From Gorsachius magnificus (taxonomy: Eukaryota; Chordata; Aves; Pelecaniformes; Ardeidae), in assembly GCA_034008185.1 (NCBI GenBank), contig CM067086.1, forward strand, positions 70,478,286 through 70,542,285: a stretch of 64,000 bases of DNA, in the 5' to 3' direction. A program made the position numbers and the translations under genes. How positions within the stretch are numbered: the stretch's first letter is position 1; each line of letters starts with the position of its first letter. This document shows positions 10,128-21,919 of this stretch, in pieces. The notes beneath the pieces were generated by a model. That model made no database searches and was not told the origin of the DNA. It saw nothing but the letters and a program-made list of their open reading frames with translations.

Positions 10128-12595
10128 TTCACACGCCCCACATCGGCAACGCGCTCCGCTGGTTCCCATTGCATGGCTTCTCTTGGGAGCGCGGGGACCC
10201 CTGAGTGAGCACTGCAGCCCCCGGGGCAGGGGCATGAACCACCCAGGCTGTTCCAGCATAACTTGGTTCTCTTCAGGTGAGATTCATCTAATTTCTAAAG
10301 TTCAGGTTTGGGGTTCTGGTTGCCATCTTTTCTGTCTGTTTCTCTCTGTTTTGTTTTTGTTTTCTATAAAAAAAAGAGAAAAAAAAAATTTTGCAAAAAT
10401 ATTTTCCCCGGGCTGGCCGAGGGTTGGGGGCGATGTCCCAGTGTCCCTCCGGCGGGGGGGCAGGCAGGACAGGCAGCCTGCTCGGGGGCACAGGGCAGAG
10501 TGAGGAGAGAACCGCGCCCCGGCTCCGGGGGCTCCACTTGCGTTTGCTCCGGAGACACCCGCGTCTCTGCTTCTGCCAGCCGCGGCCGCGACCCTCCCTC
10601 AGCCTGCAAAGCAGCTCTGGCTCACTCAATTTATGCGCTGCTGCACAGTAAAGTCTCTGCAATTATCCAGTAAAGTCTATTATTCTAGATTAGAGCTGCG
10701 CGAATACAGTAATAGAATATATGACTATTTATTTGAATCCTAAACTAATTCCAGTGTGAACATGCGTGAGACATCTCTATATTCGTGTCCAATTTCCATT
10801 CACACTGGAGCTCTGCTAGTAGGGGCGTCTGCAGTAAGTTCGTCCTCCACCGCAGTCTGCCCGCATCTCGCATGAGAAGACGGGCCAGCCTCCGCCGGTA
10901 AAGCTTTGCAGCTCGGCTCGTGCCACAGCCTGCTCCCAGGTTACTCGACGAGGGCACGTGGCAGCAGAGCACGGCACTGCAAATGCCACCGACGCCGGTG
11001 CCAACCCCAGAGGAGCGGGCTGGGGGACGGTCCCCTGGCAGGACAGCGGCCGGGACAGCCACCGGTGGGCTGGGGACGTCGGGATTTTGCAGACGCCAGG
11101 AGTCCCAGCCGGACTCTCCATTTGGCCAAGATCAAAACGAAAGCGTGGTGTTGCCTGTAAATGCCTGCATGCCAACTGAGATTCGAGAAAAGGCTTCTTG
11201 GTTCACTTCGCACCGCGAGGGGAGCGAGCGGGTGGATGCTGCCGGCAGACGAGGTCGCTCTGGCAGAGGACGGCGTTTCTGAGCAATGACCGCAAGGGTG
11301 GATCGGCACGGTCCTCCCCAACCCGCCCTGCCTCCTCTGTCCCAGGAGGCTGCTTAAAGCCCACAGCGAACGCTCCCCAAAAGGCACGTGGTAGCCGATG
11401 TGGAGTGCGATCCGAAAGGGGACAGCAAATCCCGTGACATGGCGTCGGTCGGTCACAGCGTGGCCGGGGGCACCCCGCGTCCCAGGCGTCCTACAGCCAG
11501 GGACCTGCCGCAGAAGGCGACCGAAGGCGAGCCTGGGACCAGCTTTGGAGCCTCAAATCTTCCCACCTCTTATCCCCCAGCTACGATTTTATTTTTCATC
11601 TTTTGTAGTCAGATGAAAAATTCCACTTAATTAACAGTGGGGAAGGCTCTCCTCCCTAGGCGCGGCTGTCTGATCTGGTTCTGTGGCGGTTCTTAGCGAG
11701 GATCCCAGGGCGTCACAGGCTTTTGAAACCTCCCTTTTATCAGGGCTCACAAAGAAGCACCACCGATAGCTGGAGGATGGATTAAGATGGACTGTTCTCA
11801 CCAAATACCTGAGGAACAAAGAAAAGAAAAGTTTTATTTTCGACTCAAAGTTAACCACTCTCGTATCTGATAATCTTTTTCTTTGAAATTGCCTGGGCTC
11901 TTACTCGGATGAAATAACACCAGCTAACTACGGGCAGGGAACTTGGGGCTTTGATATTCCCGCTGCTCAGCCACTGGCAGTCCTGGCCAGACTGCCGCAT
12001 GCATCCACCTTGCATTTTTGAGCAGGCACAGACACGAACGAACTCATTGCCACATTCAAAACCAATTCCTGTAGCAAAGCATCGTCATCCTGAACGAAGA
12101 CGCACGGGAAAACACTGGCTTTATTATATTACCTGGCGGGCAGGGCCAGGGATTAGTGGTGCTCTGAGGAAAGGAATCGATGCCCGCATTTAGAGAGAAA
12201 GGGGAGTTCCCAGTGACGCCTGCCAAGGCCAAAGCCCCCAAAAGCGCCCAAGGGGAGGTGAGGGGCGCGGGGTGCGGGGCTGCCTGGATCCCTGCTCACC
12301 GGCCATGGCTGGCAGCCAGGTGTGGTGCCCGTGGGCAGACCAGAGCGGTACCGGTATCGGTAACACCTTCCCAGTGCGGGGGCTGTGAGTGCCCACAGGG
12401 TGCTGGGGGGGCGTGGGGGCCGATGAGCGGGAGGCAGGCGGGGAGATGGCTCTGGAGGAGGGGGCGAGCGGGGCGAGGAGAGAGGATGCCGGCCGGCTTG
12501 GTGCATCCCACCTCCCGAGGGGCTGTGCCAGCCGTCCTCGGCCCTCCTGCACACGTTCACAGCGAAGCGGAGCTGCAAACCACACATTTCTCCTG
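10128..12595. other. single-copy DNA, no gene seen
   Basis: Contains a T-rich/A-rich low-complexity patch (10325-10400), a GC-rich segment (10410-10600), an AT-rich segment (10630-10800) and a CpG-containing GC-rich segment (10840-11540). Frames of up to 171 residues occur on both strands without a recognisable domain. 12180-12590 is GC-rich and runs directly into the LTR. Confidence 0.4.
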
Positions 12596-12935
12596 TGCCC
12601 TGGTTCCGGCTGGGACAGAGTTAATGTTCCTGCCAGCAGCGGGCCCAGCACGGGGGTTTGGGTGTCGGATGAGCAGAATGTTGGTCACTCCCTGATGGCT
12701 CCGGTGGTGCTGAGCAGGGCTTACACCAGGCAAGGACTTTTCAGCTTCCCCTGCTCTGCCAGGGGCACAAGGAGGTGGGAGGGGGCACGGCCAGGACAGC
12801 CGACCCCAACTGGCCCCAGGGCTATTCCAGACCATGGGGCCTCATGCCCAGTATATAAGCTGGGGGGAGAAGAAGGCGGGGGGGGGGGACGTTGGGAGCG
12901 CTGGCATTTGTCTGCCTGGGCCGAGTGTGACACCG
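12596..12935 (+). mobile_element. avian ERV LTR, 3'-truncated (U3 type 2, downstream type a)
   Basis: Begins TGCCCTGGTTCCGGCTGG, a variant of the family start TGTCCTGGTTTCGGCTGG. Contains a TATATAAG box at 12852-12859. Bases 12665-12851 are identical, as read, to 31883-32069 in another LTR; similarity then stops within about 20 bp. Downstream it resembles the LTR at 13104 instead, and recognisable LTR sequence ends near 12935, so R/U5 is missing. The frame across it is not a gene. Confidence 0.85.
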
Positions 12936-13103
12936 GGTCTGCATTTCCTTCTGGAGGAGACACCGTTTAGGCTTCGCTGTTGCCACCATCGGAGCACCTT
13001 CTCCTCTTTGGGCACCCAGGGGACACGTGCTGGCCATGCCTGGGTGTGGGTCCAGCCCGTGAGCGACTGCGTCGGGAAGGGGATGAGCCACCCGCTGGTG
13101 CGG
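12936..13103. other. spacer between two same-strand LTRs
   Basis: About 170 bp with no confident identity. It could be diverged LTR or retroviral internal sequence, or genomic DNA separating two independent insertions. A TTTGGGCACCCAGGGG stretch near 13005-13020 is faintly like a tRNA primer-binding site, but no LTR end precedes it. Confidence 0.35.
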
Positions 13104-13644
13104 TGTCCTGGTTTCGGCTGGGACAGAGTTAATTTTCTCCCTAGTAGCTGGCACAGTGCTGCGTTTTGGATTTAGTACCAGAAGAATGTTGATAACACAC
13201 TGATGGTTTGGTTGGTGCTGGGTAGTGCTGAGACTGGCCAAGGACTTCTCAGCTCTCAGCTCTGCCAGGGGCACAAGGAGCTGGGAGGGGGCACGGCCAG
13301 GACAGCCGACCCCAACCCGGGCGTCCGCCCAGATATAAGCTGGGGGAAGAAGGCAGGGGGGGCATTCGGAGCGCTGGCGTTTGTCTGCCCCAGTCACCGT
13401 TACGCGTGATGGAGCCCGGCTGTCCTGGGGATGGCTGAGCACCCCCTGCCATGGGAAGTGGTGATTGAATCCCTTGCTTTGCTTTGCTTGTGTTCGTGGC
13501 TTTTGCTTTCCCTATTAAACTGTCTTTATCTCAGCCCAGGAGTTTTCTCACTTTTACTCCTCTGATTCTCTCCCCCGTCCCGCTGTGAGGGGAGTGAGCG
13601 AGCGGCTGGGGGGGCTCAGCTGCTGGCTGGGGTTAAACCACATT
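13104..13644 (+). mobile_element. avian ERV solo LTR (U3 type 1, downstream type a)
   Basis: Opens TGTCCTGGTTTCGGCTGG and closes GGTTAAACCACATTG. Has a TATA-like AGATATAAGC at 13331-13340 and a TATTAAA polyadenylation-like signal near 13513. The length of about 540 bp is typical of the family. No matching 5-bp target duplication was found at the two ends, and the 3' terminus is degraded, so this is an old solo LTR. The downstream half shares the GGAGCCCGGCTGTCCTGGGG region with the minus-strand LTR at 22816. Confidence 0.92.
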
Positions 13645-14810
13645 GTCCTGTTAGGGAAGGGAGGAGACCTGAGCAGAGGCTGCTGCTCCATGCTGACCGT
13701 GTGCCCTTGTCACCTGGGGCCGTGGGGTTTTATCTGCAAACCTGCATTGCTCAACCATGGCCCAACTGCTCAAAATGCGGTCACTTGCTGAAGACTCTAC
13801 AGTGCAAAGCTCTAGAGCAAAAAAAAAAAAAAAAGTAAAACCAGAAGAAAAAGGAAAAAGGCATTTTGCTCTCCCATGAAAGGTGTAAACCTTCTTTTCT
13901 TTTTTACTTTCTGCAGGGCGAGACCCCATGGCTGGCTGTGACAGAGCAGTGGCCCGGCCTTGGCCCCGTGGTGCCCATCGGGCTGCCTGGGACCAGGGGC
14001 TCCCTCCTTGGCCAAGCGGGTACATGCGCTCCAGCAAATCAAAATATTTCAAGTAAATGACACATCCAATTTTGTTTGGCAACTCGCGTGCGTGTGCTCA
14101 GCTTTCCCTTGTCACAGAAGATCCGGCGTGTTCTCCTCCTTGGCATTCTGGATCTAAACTCCTGCGCTGACCTTTTCAAACATAATTATTCTCACTTCCC
14201 AAGGAAGGTCTGAGACTTTTGGACAGATTAATAGATTTGCCCTTATTCCTCCTATGCGGAGTAAATACGATCAATAGCAACAACCTCCCAGCTTTCTCCC
14301 CTCTTTCTCTCCCCCCATACCTTCATGGATATGAATTGCCTCTGAAGACACCCGAGTACCACGTCTTCTTCAAACACCAGAATAGAAGAGTAAGGCTTTA
14401 TGCATGGACTGGCTCCTGGTTTATGCCAGAGGCCTGGGCTGGGCTGGCTGAAACAGTGAGACCCCAAGTGAGTGGCAGAGGCTGGTGAGGCTCCCCTGCA
14501 ATAACGCTCCCTGCTTGTTGTCCGAATGGGCCGTTTTATCCAGACATTGTCAGGATTATCTAATTCAGAGCAACTTCCTCAGTGCTGGTGGCTGGTTCCC
14601 ATGCAGCAGTGGCCATAACCACAGGGAGGCTGAATTATGTCACCCTAGGCGTGACCTTACCTGAGGCCACCTCCTGGGACAGGTTCCAGTGCCATCCAAG
14701 ACACCCTAGTACATGCCGTGCCTGACCTCCAGGAGGCTCTTCAGAGAGCAGTGGTGCCCCATGGAGTGCCACCCTGTCTGCCAGCCCCTCGTGGGTTCAG
14801 GCACTCCCAG
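13645..14810. other. single-copy DNA, no gene seen
   Basis: Includes an A16 run (13819-13834) and an acceptor-like pyrimidine tract ending CTGCAG at about 13890-13916. The frame that follows has no recognisable domain. 14160-14400 is AT-richer. No repeat family seen. Confidence 0.4.
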
Positions 14811-14962
14811 AAGCCTCCAGTGGCCATAGGCACCTCCCTCTTCGGTGACCATAGGCACCTCTGTCATCGATGGCCATAAGTACCTCCATCACCAGTGACC
14901 ATGGGCACCTCCACCTCCAACCCCCAAAAGCACCTCCACCTCCAGCAGCCATAGGTGTCTCC
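14811..14962. repeat. degenerate ~30-bp tandem repeat, about five units
   Basis: Units with the theme GACCATAGGCACCTCC recur about every 30 bp and diverge towards both ends. Divergence between units indicates an older array than the 1549 or 46438 minisatellites. Confidence 0.7.
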
Positions 14963-16255
14963 AACCAAGAGCAATGTGTTGTCAAGGCAGCAGCCAATGG
15001 GGCTGCGCGCCCCCCCAGATCTCACCGCAGTGCCCAAAATTACTCCAGTGACCCTGCCCTGGCAGGCGAGACACCAGCAGCCGCAACACTGCTCACAGGA
15101 CAAGGCAATGGGGGAGCCAGATGTCTGAAGAAGGAATAAATGAACACGATGGGGCAGCACCAGGAGCCACCCGGACCCTTTGCCTCAAAGCGATCCCTGC
15201 GGGTTGAAGGTTTATGGATTGGGCTTGCCCCCCCCCCCATTGCCAATACCAACCCTTTTATCAAAAATGCTGCGTCCTTATCGCACTCCTGAAAACCCCA
15301 GCGCCCAGCCTCCCGTGCTTACAAGGTGGTTCCAGCTCAAAATACAGTCCAGCCAGATTATGCAAATAACTGGGTTTTGTTTGGTTCATTTGTGTCTGGA
15401 AAATAATGAGCAATAATAATAAAACCAGAAACAAGTCTGCCTGAGTTCATTTTTTCGGTGCAAAAGAGCAATCTCAGTTTGCTCTTTCCTCTATTGCTGT
15501 TACTCTTCAGTTTTTCATTTTGACAAATTTAAAATGTAAATGTTTTTAAATTAAATATTGATTTCTGTAAAAATTGAAATAAACTACTAAGTCTTCTGGA
15601 AGCTGTTTCACCTCACATCATTGAATAAAATCTGACCAAATTCTCTAATGCCTTGCCAAGATCTTATTTTTACCCGGCGTTATTTTAGAAAGACATTAAA
15701 TACAGGAGGCGGGCACACCTTCGCACCTCAGCACAAAAAAAAGGCAGAATACTGTTTTACAAACTAGGCACCTGTGCCTCCCGGCCGGGCGTGACGATGC
15801 TCGTTGCCTTGCGCCTTCCTCGCCGCTGCCGGGCCTTGGCGTGAGGGCGCAGGACCCTGCCCCTGCAAGGCACCGCTCCCGCAGCCGGGGGCAAGGGGGG
15901 ACCGGAGGAGGCTGCCGCCTCCACCCCCGCGGGGCCAGGAGGGGATAAAGCTCCTCTCAGGCTGCCTCTGCCTGGGGGGGAGCGAGAGGTGCCAGAAACC
16001 CCAGGGGAGCTCAGTGCCCAAGGAAAATGCTGGCGTTTTGAAGCAAACTTGGCTTTGAACTGAAGCGAGCACCTTTTCACTCCGCATTCCCATTGTGAAG
16101 GGTTGTGTTTTGTTATCTGAAAGACTGGGCAGTCATTTCTTCACACTAACAAAAAAAATGTTGAAGGGCACCCGTCTTCCTCCTCCTGTGCACGGGCTGA
16201 GTCCCGTGTGGCTTTGGGCACCTCCCGAGAAATCACTGATGCAGAATTCCCTGAG
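14963..16255. other. single-copy DNA with AT-rich block and CpG-rich patch
   Basis: 15400-15700 is AT-rich with several TAATT/AATAAA motifs and is a candidate conserved noncoding block. 15778-15960 is CpG-rich. Frames in the GC-rich part overlap on both strands and show no domain. Confidence 0.4.
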
Positions 16256-16340
16256 CTCTGGTTGGAGATGTCCCTGCTCACAGCAGGGGGTTGGCCTGGA
16301 TGGGCTTTAAAGGTCCCTTCCCACCCAAACCAGTCTGTGC
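16256..16340 (+). mobile_element. CR1 3' end fragment
   Basis: Matches the CR1 3' UTR pattern: GGAGATGTCCCTGCTCA, then GGTTGGCCTGGATGGGCTTT, then AAAGGTCCCTTCC and CCAAACCAGTCTGTG. Only the last 85 bp or so remain and there is no coding part. Confidence 0.8.
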
Positions 16341-17321
16341 CTCTGCGCTTTCCCGCGTGGCTTTCAGGTTATTGCTGCCAGGACAATGCTCAGGAATGTC
16401 TCCGGGCTTAATTAAACCCCATGCGAAACCCCTGCTGAGCCCCTGCTGGGTTAGTGGGGATCGTCTGTTTGCTTGTTTTGTGTAGAAAAGGAAATAATCC
16501 TGCTCTCAGATTAAATGAGGAGCAGCTCCCTCGGTCCCAGCCGCTGGGGCGCCCGGGGTGATGCACTGGCCATCGAACAGAGCTGGAGCCTCCTGGCCCT
16601 GCCAGAAGGGCGAGGCTTGTGACAGCAAGCTGGCAGGGCTTCTGAGACCCCTTTGGCATGGGGTTCCCTGTGCAGGGGGGGCAAAGCTGCCCATGGCACA
16701 GCAGGGTGGCCCCGGCAGCGGGGGGCAGAACAGCGGCTGGGTCTGAACCGCCCTGCCGTCCCTCTGCCAACACCGCTGAAACGCCCGACGCCGCCAGCAG
16801 GGTCCATTTACGGTGCTGCAAAATAAACAACAAGCACTGATTTCCTTTAATGCTAAATGCCTGTCTGCAGAGGGAGGTGATGCTCGTGCCCCTCGCCGAG
16901 CCCGGCGGCCCCCCTCTCTGTGCCTGTGCCTGCTGCTCCCAGGGAACCGGTTGAGCCTGCGGGCAAACAACAATTTCTGTGGGCATGAATGGTGCCAAAT
17001 AGCTGTCCTCCGCAGAGTCTGTTAGATTGTTAAGGGAAATTTTGGGGCATTTTCCTATTTTTTTTCCTTAAATAAGCAGATCCCATTCTCTCTCTCTTTC
17101 CTCTCCCTCCCCTATCGATATCAGCGCTGTAAATCCAGCTGGCCCCTGATGGCGTGGATGGGAAGTTAAAAGCAGGCTGCTTTCTTCCATGGCTGTGACA
17201 TTAAAATTGAGTTAATTAGAGAACAATTTGTGAGGAGAATAGCAGTGGCTGCAGGGTGCTCCTCTCAAGGCATTTAAGACTGAGGTTTTGGTTTTAAGAA
17301 GTTGCTACCTCTCCCCCCCGC
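16341..17321. other. single-copy DNA, no gene seen
   Basis: GC-rich to about 16940, with overlapping frames of up to 196 residues on the minus strand that show no domain, then AT-richer from 17030 to 17280. No repeat family identified. Confidence 0.4.
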
Positions 17322-17370
17322 CCCCATCCCATCCCATCCCATCCCATCCCATCCCATCCCATCCCATCCC
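17322..17370. repeat. (CCCAT)n pentanucleotide array
   Basis: About ten uninterrupted CCCAT units. C-rich on the plus strand; G-rich on the minus strand. Confidence 0.96.
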
Positions 17371-18453
17371 TGCGTGTTCGCATCGCCCCCACAGCAGCCT
17401 TTTGGGGGGGGACTGCAAGCAGCACCCAGCCTTTCTGCATCGCTGCCGGGATGAGCTGGAGGGGGAAAATGGTCACAACTGGTTTCACACAACCAGAGAC
17501 CATCAGTGGCGGGGTCACCAAAATGCAGCAGCCACGCATGGGAACTTCACAGGGGAAAAAACCAAACGCTCTGGGCCGGACACACGAGCATCCCTCCCCC
17601 TGACGCTGTTGCAGCAGCCAAGGCATCGCAGCACACAACGCTGGCGCGCTTTGGCACTGAGGTTTGGCAAGAGAAGGGACACAAAGGCAGCCTGCACCGG
17701 CATCAGAGCCTCCCAAAAGCCGGGGTGAGGGAAGCTTTTCTGTTTCGTATGAACAGCCCTTGCTGGAGCTTCGCGTAGTGAGGGTCCCATGCGCCTGTCT
17801 GCCCTCGCCTCTGAAATAACCCTCGGCCTTTTTCCAGGCCACCCCGACTATTTTCTTGGTGGGATGCAACAGGTTTGTAACACCCATGAGAAGACAAACT
17901 ACCACGAAAATGAAGATACAGCAGAAAAGATCAAGAGGAAGGAATGCAAAAAAAGATTCCTCCCCTTTGAAAATCCCTGTATCCTAGTACCAGCAATGCG
18001 GACAGCGAGAGAAGACGTAAGGCATGCAAGAGATTCACAAATTAAATTAAATGTAAATATGAAACGAACATCTCGGTAATTTCAAACGGCTGCATAAAAA
18101 GCTCTGTGGGTCACTTATGAACACAGGTCAAAAAGCAGAGAACAAATTAAGGCCACATAAATATTTTCTTACGTTTCCAGCCATGCGCATGTATCTAAAA
18201 CAACAGCGCGAGGCATCTGAAATCAGATTCTGGAGCCGAACTGATTTACTCAGACAGCAGCTGTTACCTAACTCACCGTTCTTCAATACGTTTAAAATTA
18301 CACGGCTATCGTTACTGGTAGGAAGGGACTCGGAATCCCACAGAGGACAACCCCCTTGTGTCTAGCGGGGGAGGAAGGCAGCGCCCACCCCTGGCCGGCT
18401 GCAGTGGGAGCCTGCGGCGTTGGAATGGGCTGTGCCAGTGCCCAGCCCGAGGA
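17371..18453. other. single-copy DNA, no gene seen
   Basis: 17860-18320 is AT-rich and purine-rich with no repeat family, a candidate conserved noncoding block. Open frames at 17789-18079 and 18117-18365 (+) are lysine/arginine-rich but show no domain I recognise and no strong coding signature. Confidence 0.4.
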
Positions 18454-18543
18454 CTCCAAACACCCAGGTTCTTCATTGCTGGGCTCCAAACACCCAGATT
18501 CTTCATTGCTGGGCTCCAAACACCCAGGTTCTTCCTCGCTGGC
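18454..18543. repeat. 30-bp tandem repeat, three copies
   Basis: Three adjacent units, starting at 18454, 18484 and 18514, each opening CTCCAAACACCCAG. The first two differ by one base; the third differs at a few positions near its end. Confidence 0.92.
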
Positions 18544-19130
18544 CCCTTGCGCACTTCGCCATCGGATTACCTTAGCACATCAGTTATTCTCACAACTTCA
18601 CAGTTGTATCTTGTAATTAATTCTTTGCTCAGGAGCAGGGGACCCGCCTGCTCTTCTCTTGGATGCTTTCCTGCCCCTGTTCTCTAGGAAGGGAGCACCA
18701 CAGGCAGGTCTCCCATGCAGACGAAACCCTGCGAAGACTCGTGGCCTGTGGGTGTCAGTGCCCGGCTGCCACAACACAAGGAGCCCAGGACCCGTGCACA
18801 GGTTTTCATTCCAGCTCCAGGAGATTCAGTGTTTCTGTCCCTGCTCCTTACCCCCCACCGGAGCAGAGACCTCCTTATGCCCGTCCCTCGGGCATCCTGC
18901 CCCGAGGACCGCTGCTGCTTCTGCAGACAACAAAATGACGGTCCCCTCTGTGAGAGCCACTGGACTGCCCCAGAGGTGCTGTGCCTGCCGCCCAGCCACT
19001 GCAAGGAAACCATTGTGAATCGGGAAAGCCCCCCCAGGCAGCCCCCGGGTACCAGTGCGGGCACGGGGTGGGGTGTGCCTGCGAGGAGCAGGGATCCGGG
19101 GTGCCTGGAGCCTGCCTGTAGCATGGCTTA
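18544..19130. other. single-copy DNA, no gene seen
   Basis: GC-rich in part. Frames at 18659-19152 (+) contain many Cys and Pro residues but match no family I know. The segment abuts the 3' tail of the CR1 at 19131. Confidence 0.4.
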
Positions 19131-20040
19131 TCATAGAATCATAGAATCATAGAATGTTTTGGGTTGGAAGGGACCCCCAGAGGTCACCCAGCCCAACCCC
19201 CCTGCAGGAGCAGGGACACCTTGAACCACATCAGGTTGCTCACAGCCCCCTCCAACCTGACCTTGAATGTCCCAGGGATGGGGCCTCCACCCCCTCTCTG
19301 GGCAACCCCTGCCAGGGTTTCACCACCCTCGTTGTAAAGAATTTCCTCCTTATATCCAGTCTAAACCTACCCTGGTTTAGTTTAAAACCATCACCCCTTG
19401 TCCTGTCCCAGCTGGCCCTGCTAAAAAGCTTGTCCCCCCCTTTCCTCTGGCCCCCTTTGAAGCCCTGAAGGGCCGTCACTCAGTCTCCCGCAGCCTCCTC
19501 TGCTCCAGGCTGAACACCCCCAACTCCCTCAGCCTGTCCTCATAGGAGAGGGGCTCCAGCCCTCGGAGCATTTTAGTAGCCCTCCTCTGGCCCCGCTCCA
19601 ACAGGTCCATGTCCTCCTGGTGCTGAGGGCTCCCGAGCTGGACGCAGGGCTCCAGGGGAGGTCTCCCCAGAGCAGAGCAGAGGGGCACAATCCCCTCCCT
19701 CGATGCTGGCCACGCTTCTCCTGATGCAGCCCAGGGTAGGGTTGGCTTCTGGGCTGCCAGCGCCCATGGCCAGCTCATGTCCAGCTTTTCATCCCCCAGC
19801 ACCCCCAAGTCCCTCTCGGCAGGGCTGCTCTCCATCCCTTCATCCCCCAGCCTGTACTGATACTGGGGGTTACCCCGACCCAGGGGCAGGACCTTGCACT
19901 TGGCCTTGTTGAACCTCATGAGGTTCACACAGGCCCACCTCTCCAGCCTGTCCAGGTCTCTCTGGATGACATCCCGTCCTTCTGGTGTGTCAACCACACC
20001 ACTCAGTTTGGTGTCGTCCGCAAACTTGCTGAGGGCTTGC
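19131..20040 (-). mobile_element. CR1 LINE, 0.9-kb 3' copy with reverse-transcriptase remnant
   Basis: This is the longest CR1 copy in the window. On the minus strand it runs from within the ORF2 reverse transcriptase to a 3' tail of ATTCTATGATTCTATGA repeats (19131-19156). The FADD catalytic motif of the reverse transcriptase is encoded at 20024-20013, followed by [20 protein letters not shown] and [10 protein letters not shown], all standard for CR1. The frame is disturbed around the [13 protein letters not shown] segment and again near the end (LRETE then stop), so the copy is dead. The 5' end is truncated at the FADD region. Same subfamily as the fragment at 62097. Confidence 0.95.
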
Positions 20041-20095
20041 AGCCTGAGTAAGCACCACCGACCCATGCCACAGGAGATTTGGCTTTCTGTATAAA

Positions 20096-20198
20096 TATTG
20101 CTGAGGGCCAGGGCTTGGGGGTGGGATGGCAGGGTTAGGGGAACAGTTGGGCTGTGGGAGCTTGAAGGGCTTTTCCAACATAACCGACGCCATGATTA
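20096..20198 (+). mobile_element. CR1 3' end fragment
   Basis: The last 100 bp or so of a CR1 of the GGGGGTGGGATGGCAGGG type, head-to-head with the 19131 copy after a 55-bp gap. The tail has decayed to ACATAACCGACGCCATGATT. Confidence 0.8.
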
Positions 20199-20200
20199 TG

Positions 20201-20225
20201 GCTATATATATATGCTATATATAGC
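20201..20225. repeat. AT-rich inverted repeat
   Basis: GCTATATATA (20201-20210) and TATATATAGC (20216-20225) are perfect inverted copies around a 5-base loop. It sits directly after the CR1 tail. Too short to assign a role. Confidence 0.75.
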
Positions 20226-21748
20226 AATAGGGTACGACTTTAAACGTGGTTAAAACAAGACTCTGTACCTATGTGGGAGGGAAACACATGCAAGCATCCA
20301 ATTTGCCTTTCAGGGTGATCCTGGGCTCATCGCTGTGACAAAACCGCTGTAAGTTGTGAAGTTAATGGGCAGCGGTGGGCAAGGGGCTGAGCCCCGAGGA
20401 GCCTGGGCTGCAGCTGGGCACTGCCCAGGGGACGAGGATGGTCGGGCAGTTCTGAAAGAAGGGATTAACTGCCTTCCCAAGTGGAGACCTGTGTTACAGA
20501 AAGGCGCTAGGAAGCCTAGGGAATTGGATAATTAACAGTGAACTTAATACTAAACCTCTTTTATATCACAGGGAGCCATTTGCACAAAAATAGCTGTTGC
20601 CTTCGCACAAAGCACATCTGACGCGCAGATTAAAGGATCCTACATTTTGCATTTCCAAAATTCTGTGGCTTTTACCCCTCTAATTTATTAACTTCACATG
20701 TGTGCCTCCAATCCCAAAAGAGCTTAATGCGAGAAGCAAGGCTGAGCCCTCACAGGATCAGTGGCAAACCAGCAAGGTCAGGCCCATCCTCCCGTTTCCA
20801 TAGCAATGGCTGTGATAATATATAACATGGCAACACCATCTTTCTACCAGTTCCTACAGCTCAGCTCTTGGCTTTGTCTGAGCTCCCTTGAAATGGAGGC
20901 AAGATAAAAAGAGAGCTAGCAGCGGAGAGGGGACGGCCGAAAAGCTGCCTCCGAGCCTGCTGGGTGCTTCGTGCCCGGTCCCTGAAGCAGACGAGTTTTC
21001 AACAATGATTTTCTTTCAAGGGCCAGCCTTTGGTGGTGTCGTGCTTAGTGATCTGGATCCTGCCAGGGATTTTTTTTGTTTGTTTTATTTTGTTGATCAG
21101 GGTGCATTTTCCCCACAAGCAGAACGACAGGGTTTCCCCTGCTCGGTTATGAGGACACGCTCTTGCTGGTAGCAAAATGACCAGCGGGCGACAAAGCGCT
21201 TCGTGGTGCGGGAAGAAGCAGCCGTGGGTCTGGTACCCAACTTATTCCAAGCACCTGCAGAGGACGATGCTGTGACATGGCCCAAGGCAGCCCCGCCGAG
21301 CAGGCAGCCACCAAGGGGGCGGGCGGTGGGGCTGGGGGGGCTCTGTTCCCGTGTCGGGGGAGGCCGCTTTTCCGTAACAGTTTTTCAGCAAAAATAATAC
21401 ACGTGTCTGAAACCAAAAGGTTTTTAAACCTCAGCTCTTTGCAGGGAGAGTCAGCTTCAGGGAGCATTGCAAGGTTCTGGATTTGGAAGTTCAAAGTGCA
21501 CATAGGGCGATGTTTCTGGGATTTGATTAAAGACTCAAAAGCCCTGCATTGAAATAAAATGTTTTCACTAAGCAGAACTATTTCCCAATCCGTTGGGAAT
21601 TCTGGAATTATTTTAGAATTGCAGGAGCATCTATGCATTTGCATGTCTACGTGTGTATACATATAAGCATACACACATCTATAAATTCAGACATGAATTC
21701 CACAAGCACTCCATAAACTTGTCCCTGGAGAGCAGTCAGGCCAACCTC
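20226..21748. other. single-copy DNA, possible conserved block
   Basis: 20460-20900 is AT-rich with no repeat family and motifs such as GGATAATTAACAG and CTAATTTATTAAC; it is a candidate noncoding conserved block. 21200-21370 is GC-rich. No gene identified. Confidence 0.4.
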
Positions 21749-21796
21749 TTCCCCGAGACCCGTCTTCCTTTCCCCGAGACCCGTCTTCCTTTCCCC
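21749..21796. repeat. 21-bp direct repeat, two copies
   Basis: The unit TTCCCCGAGACCCGTCTTCC occurs at 21749 and again at 21770, with the start of a third (TTCCCCC) at 21791. Confidence 0.85.
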
Positions 21797-21919
21797 CACC
21801 TCATTTTTAATTTGCCTGTCTGAGCTCTCCAGCGTTTGCCGAGGCTGCGGGAGAGGACGGGCCATCCCTCAGAAGCGCTCACAGAAGATCACAGCCGATG
21901 CTCTGCTCGCCATTCACGC

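Noticed and set aside
12990..13025. Primer-binding site between the LTRs at 12596 and 13104
   Set aside because: TTTGGGCACCCAGGGG is only loosely similar, and the preceding LTR lacks its 3' end, so a provirus cannot be supported.
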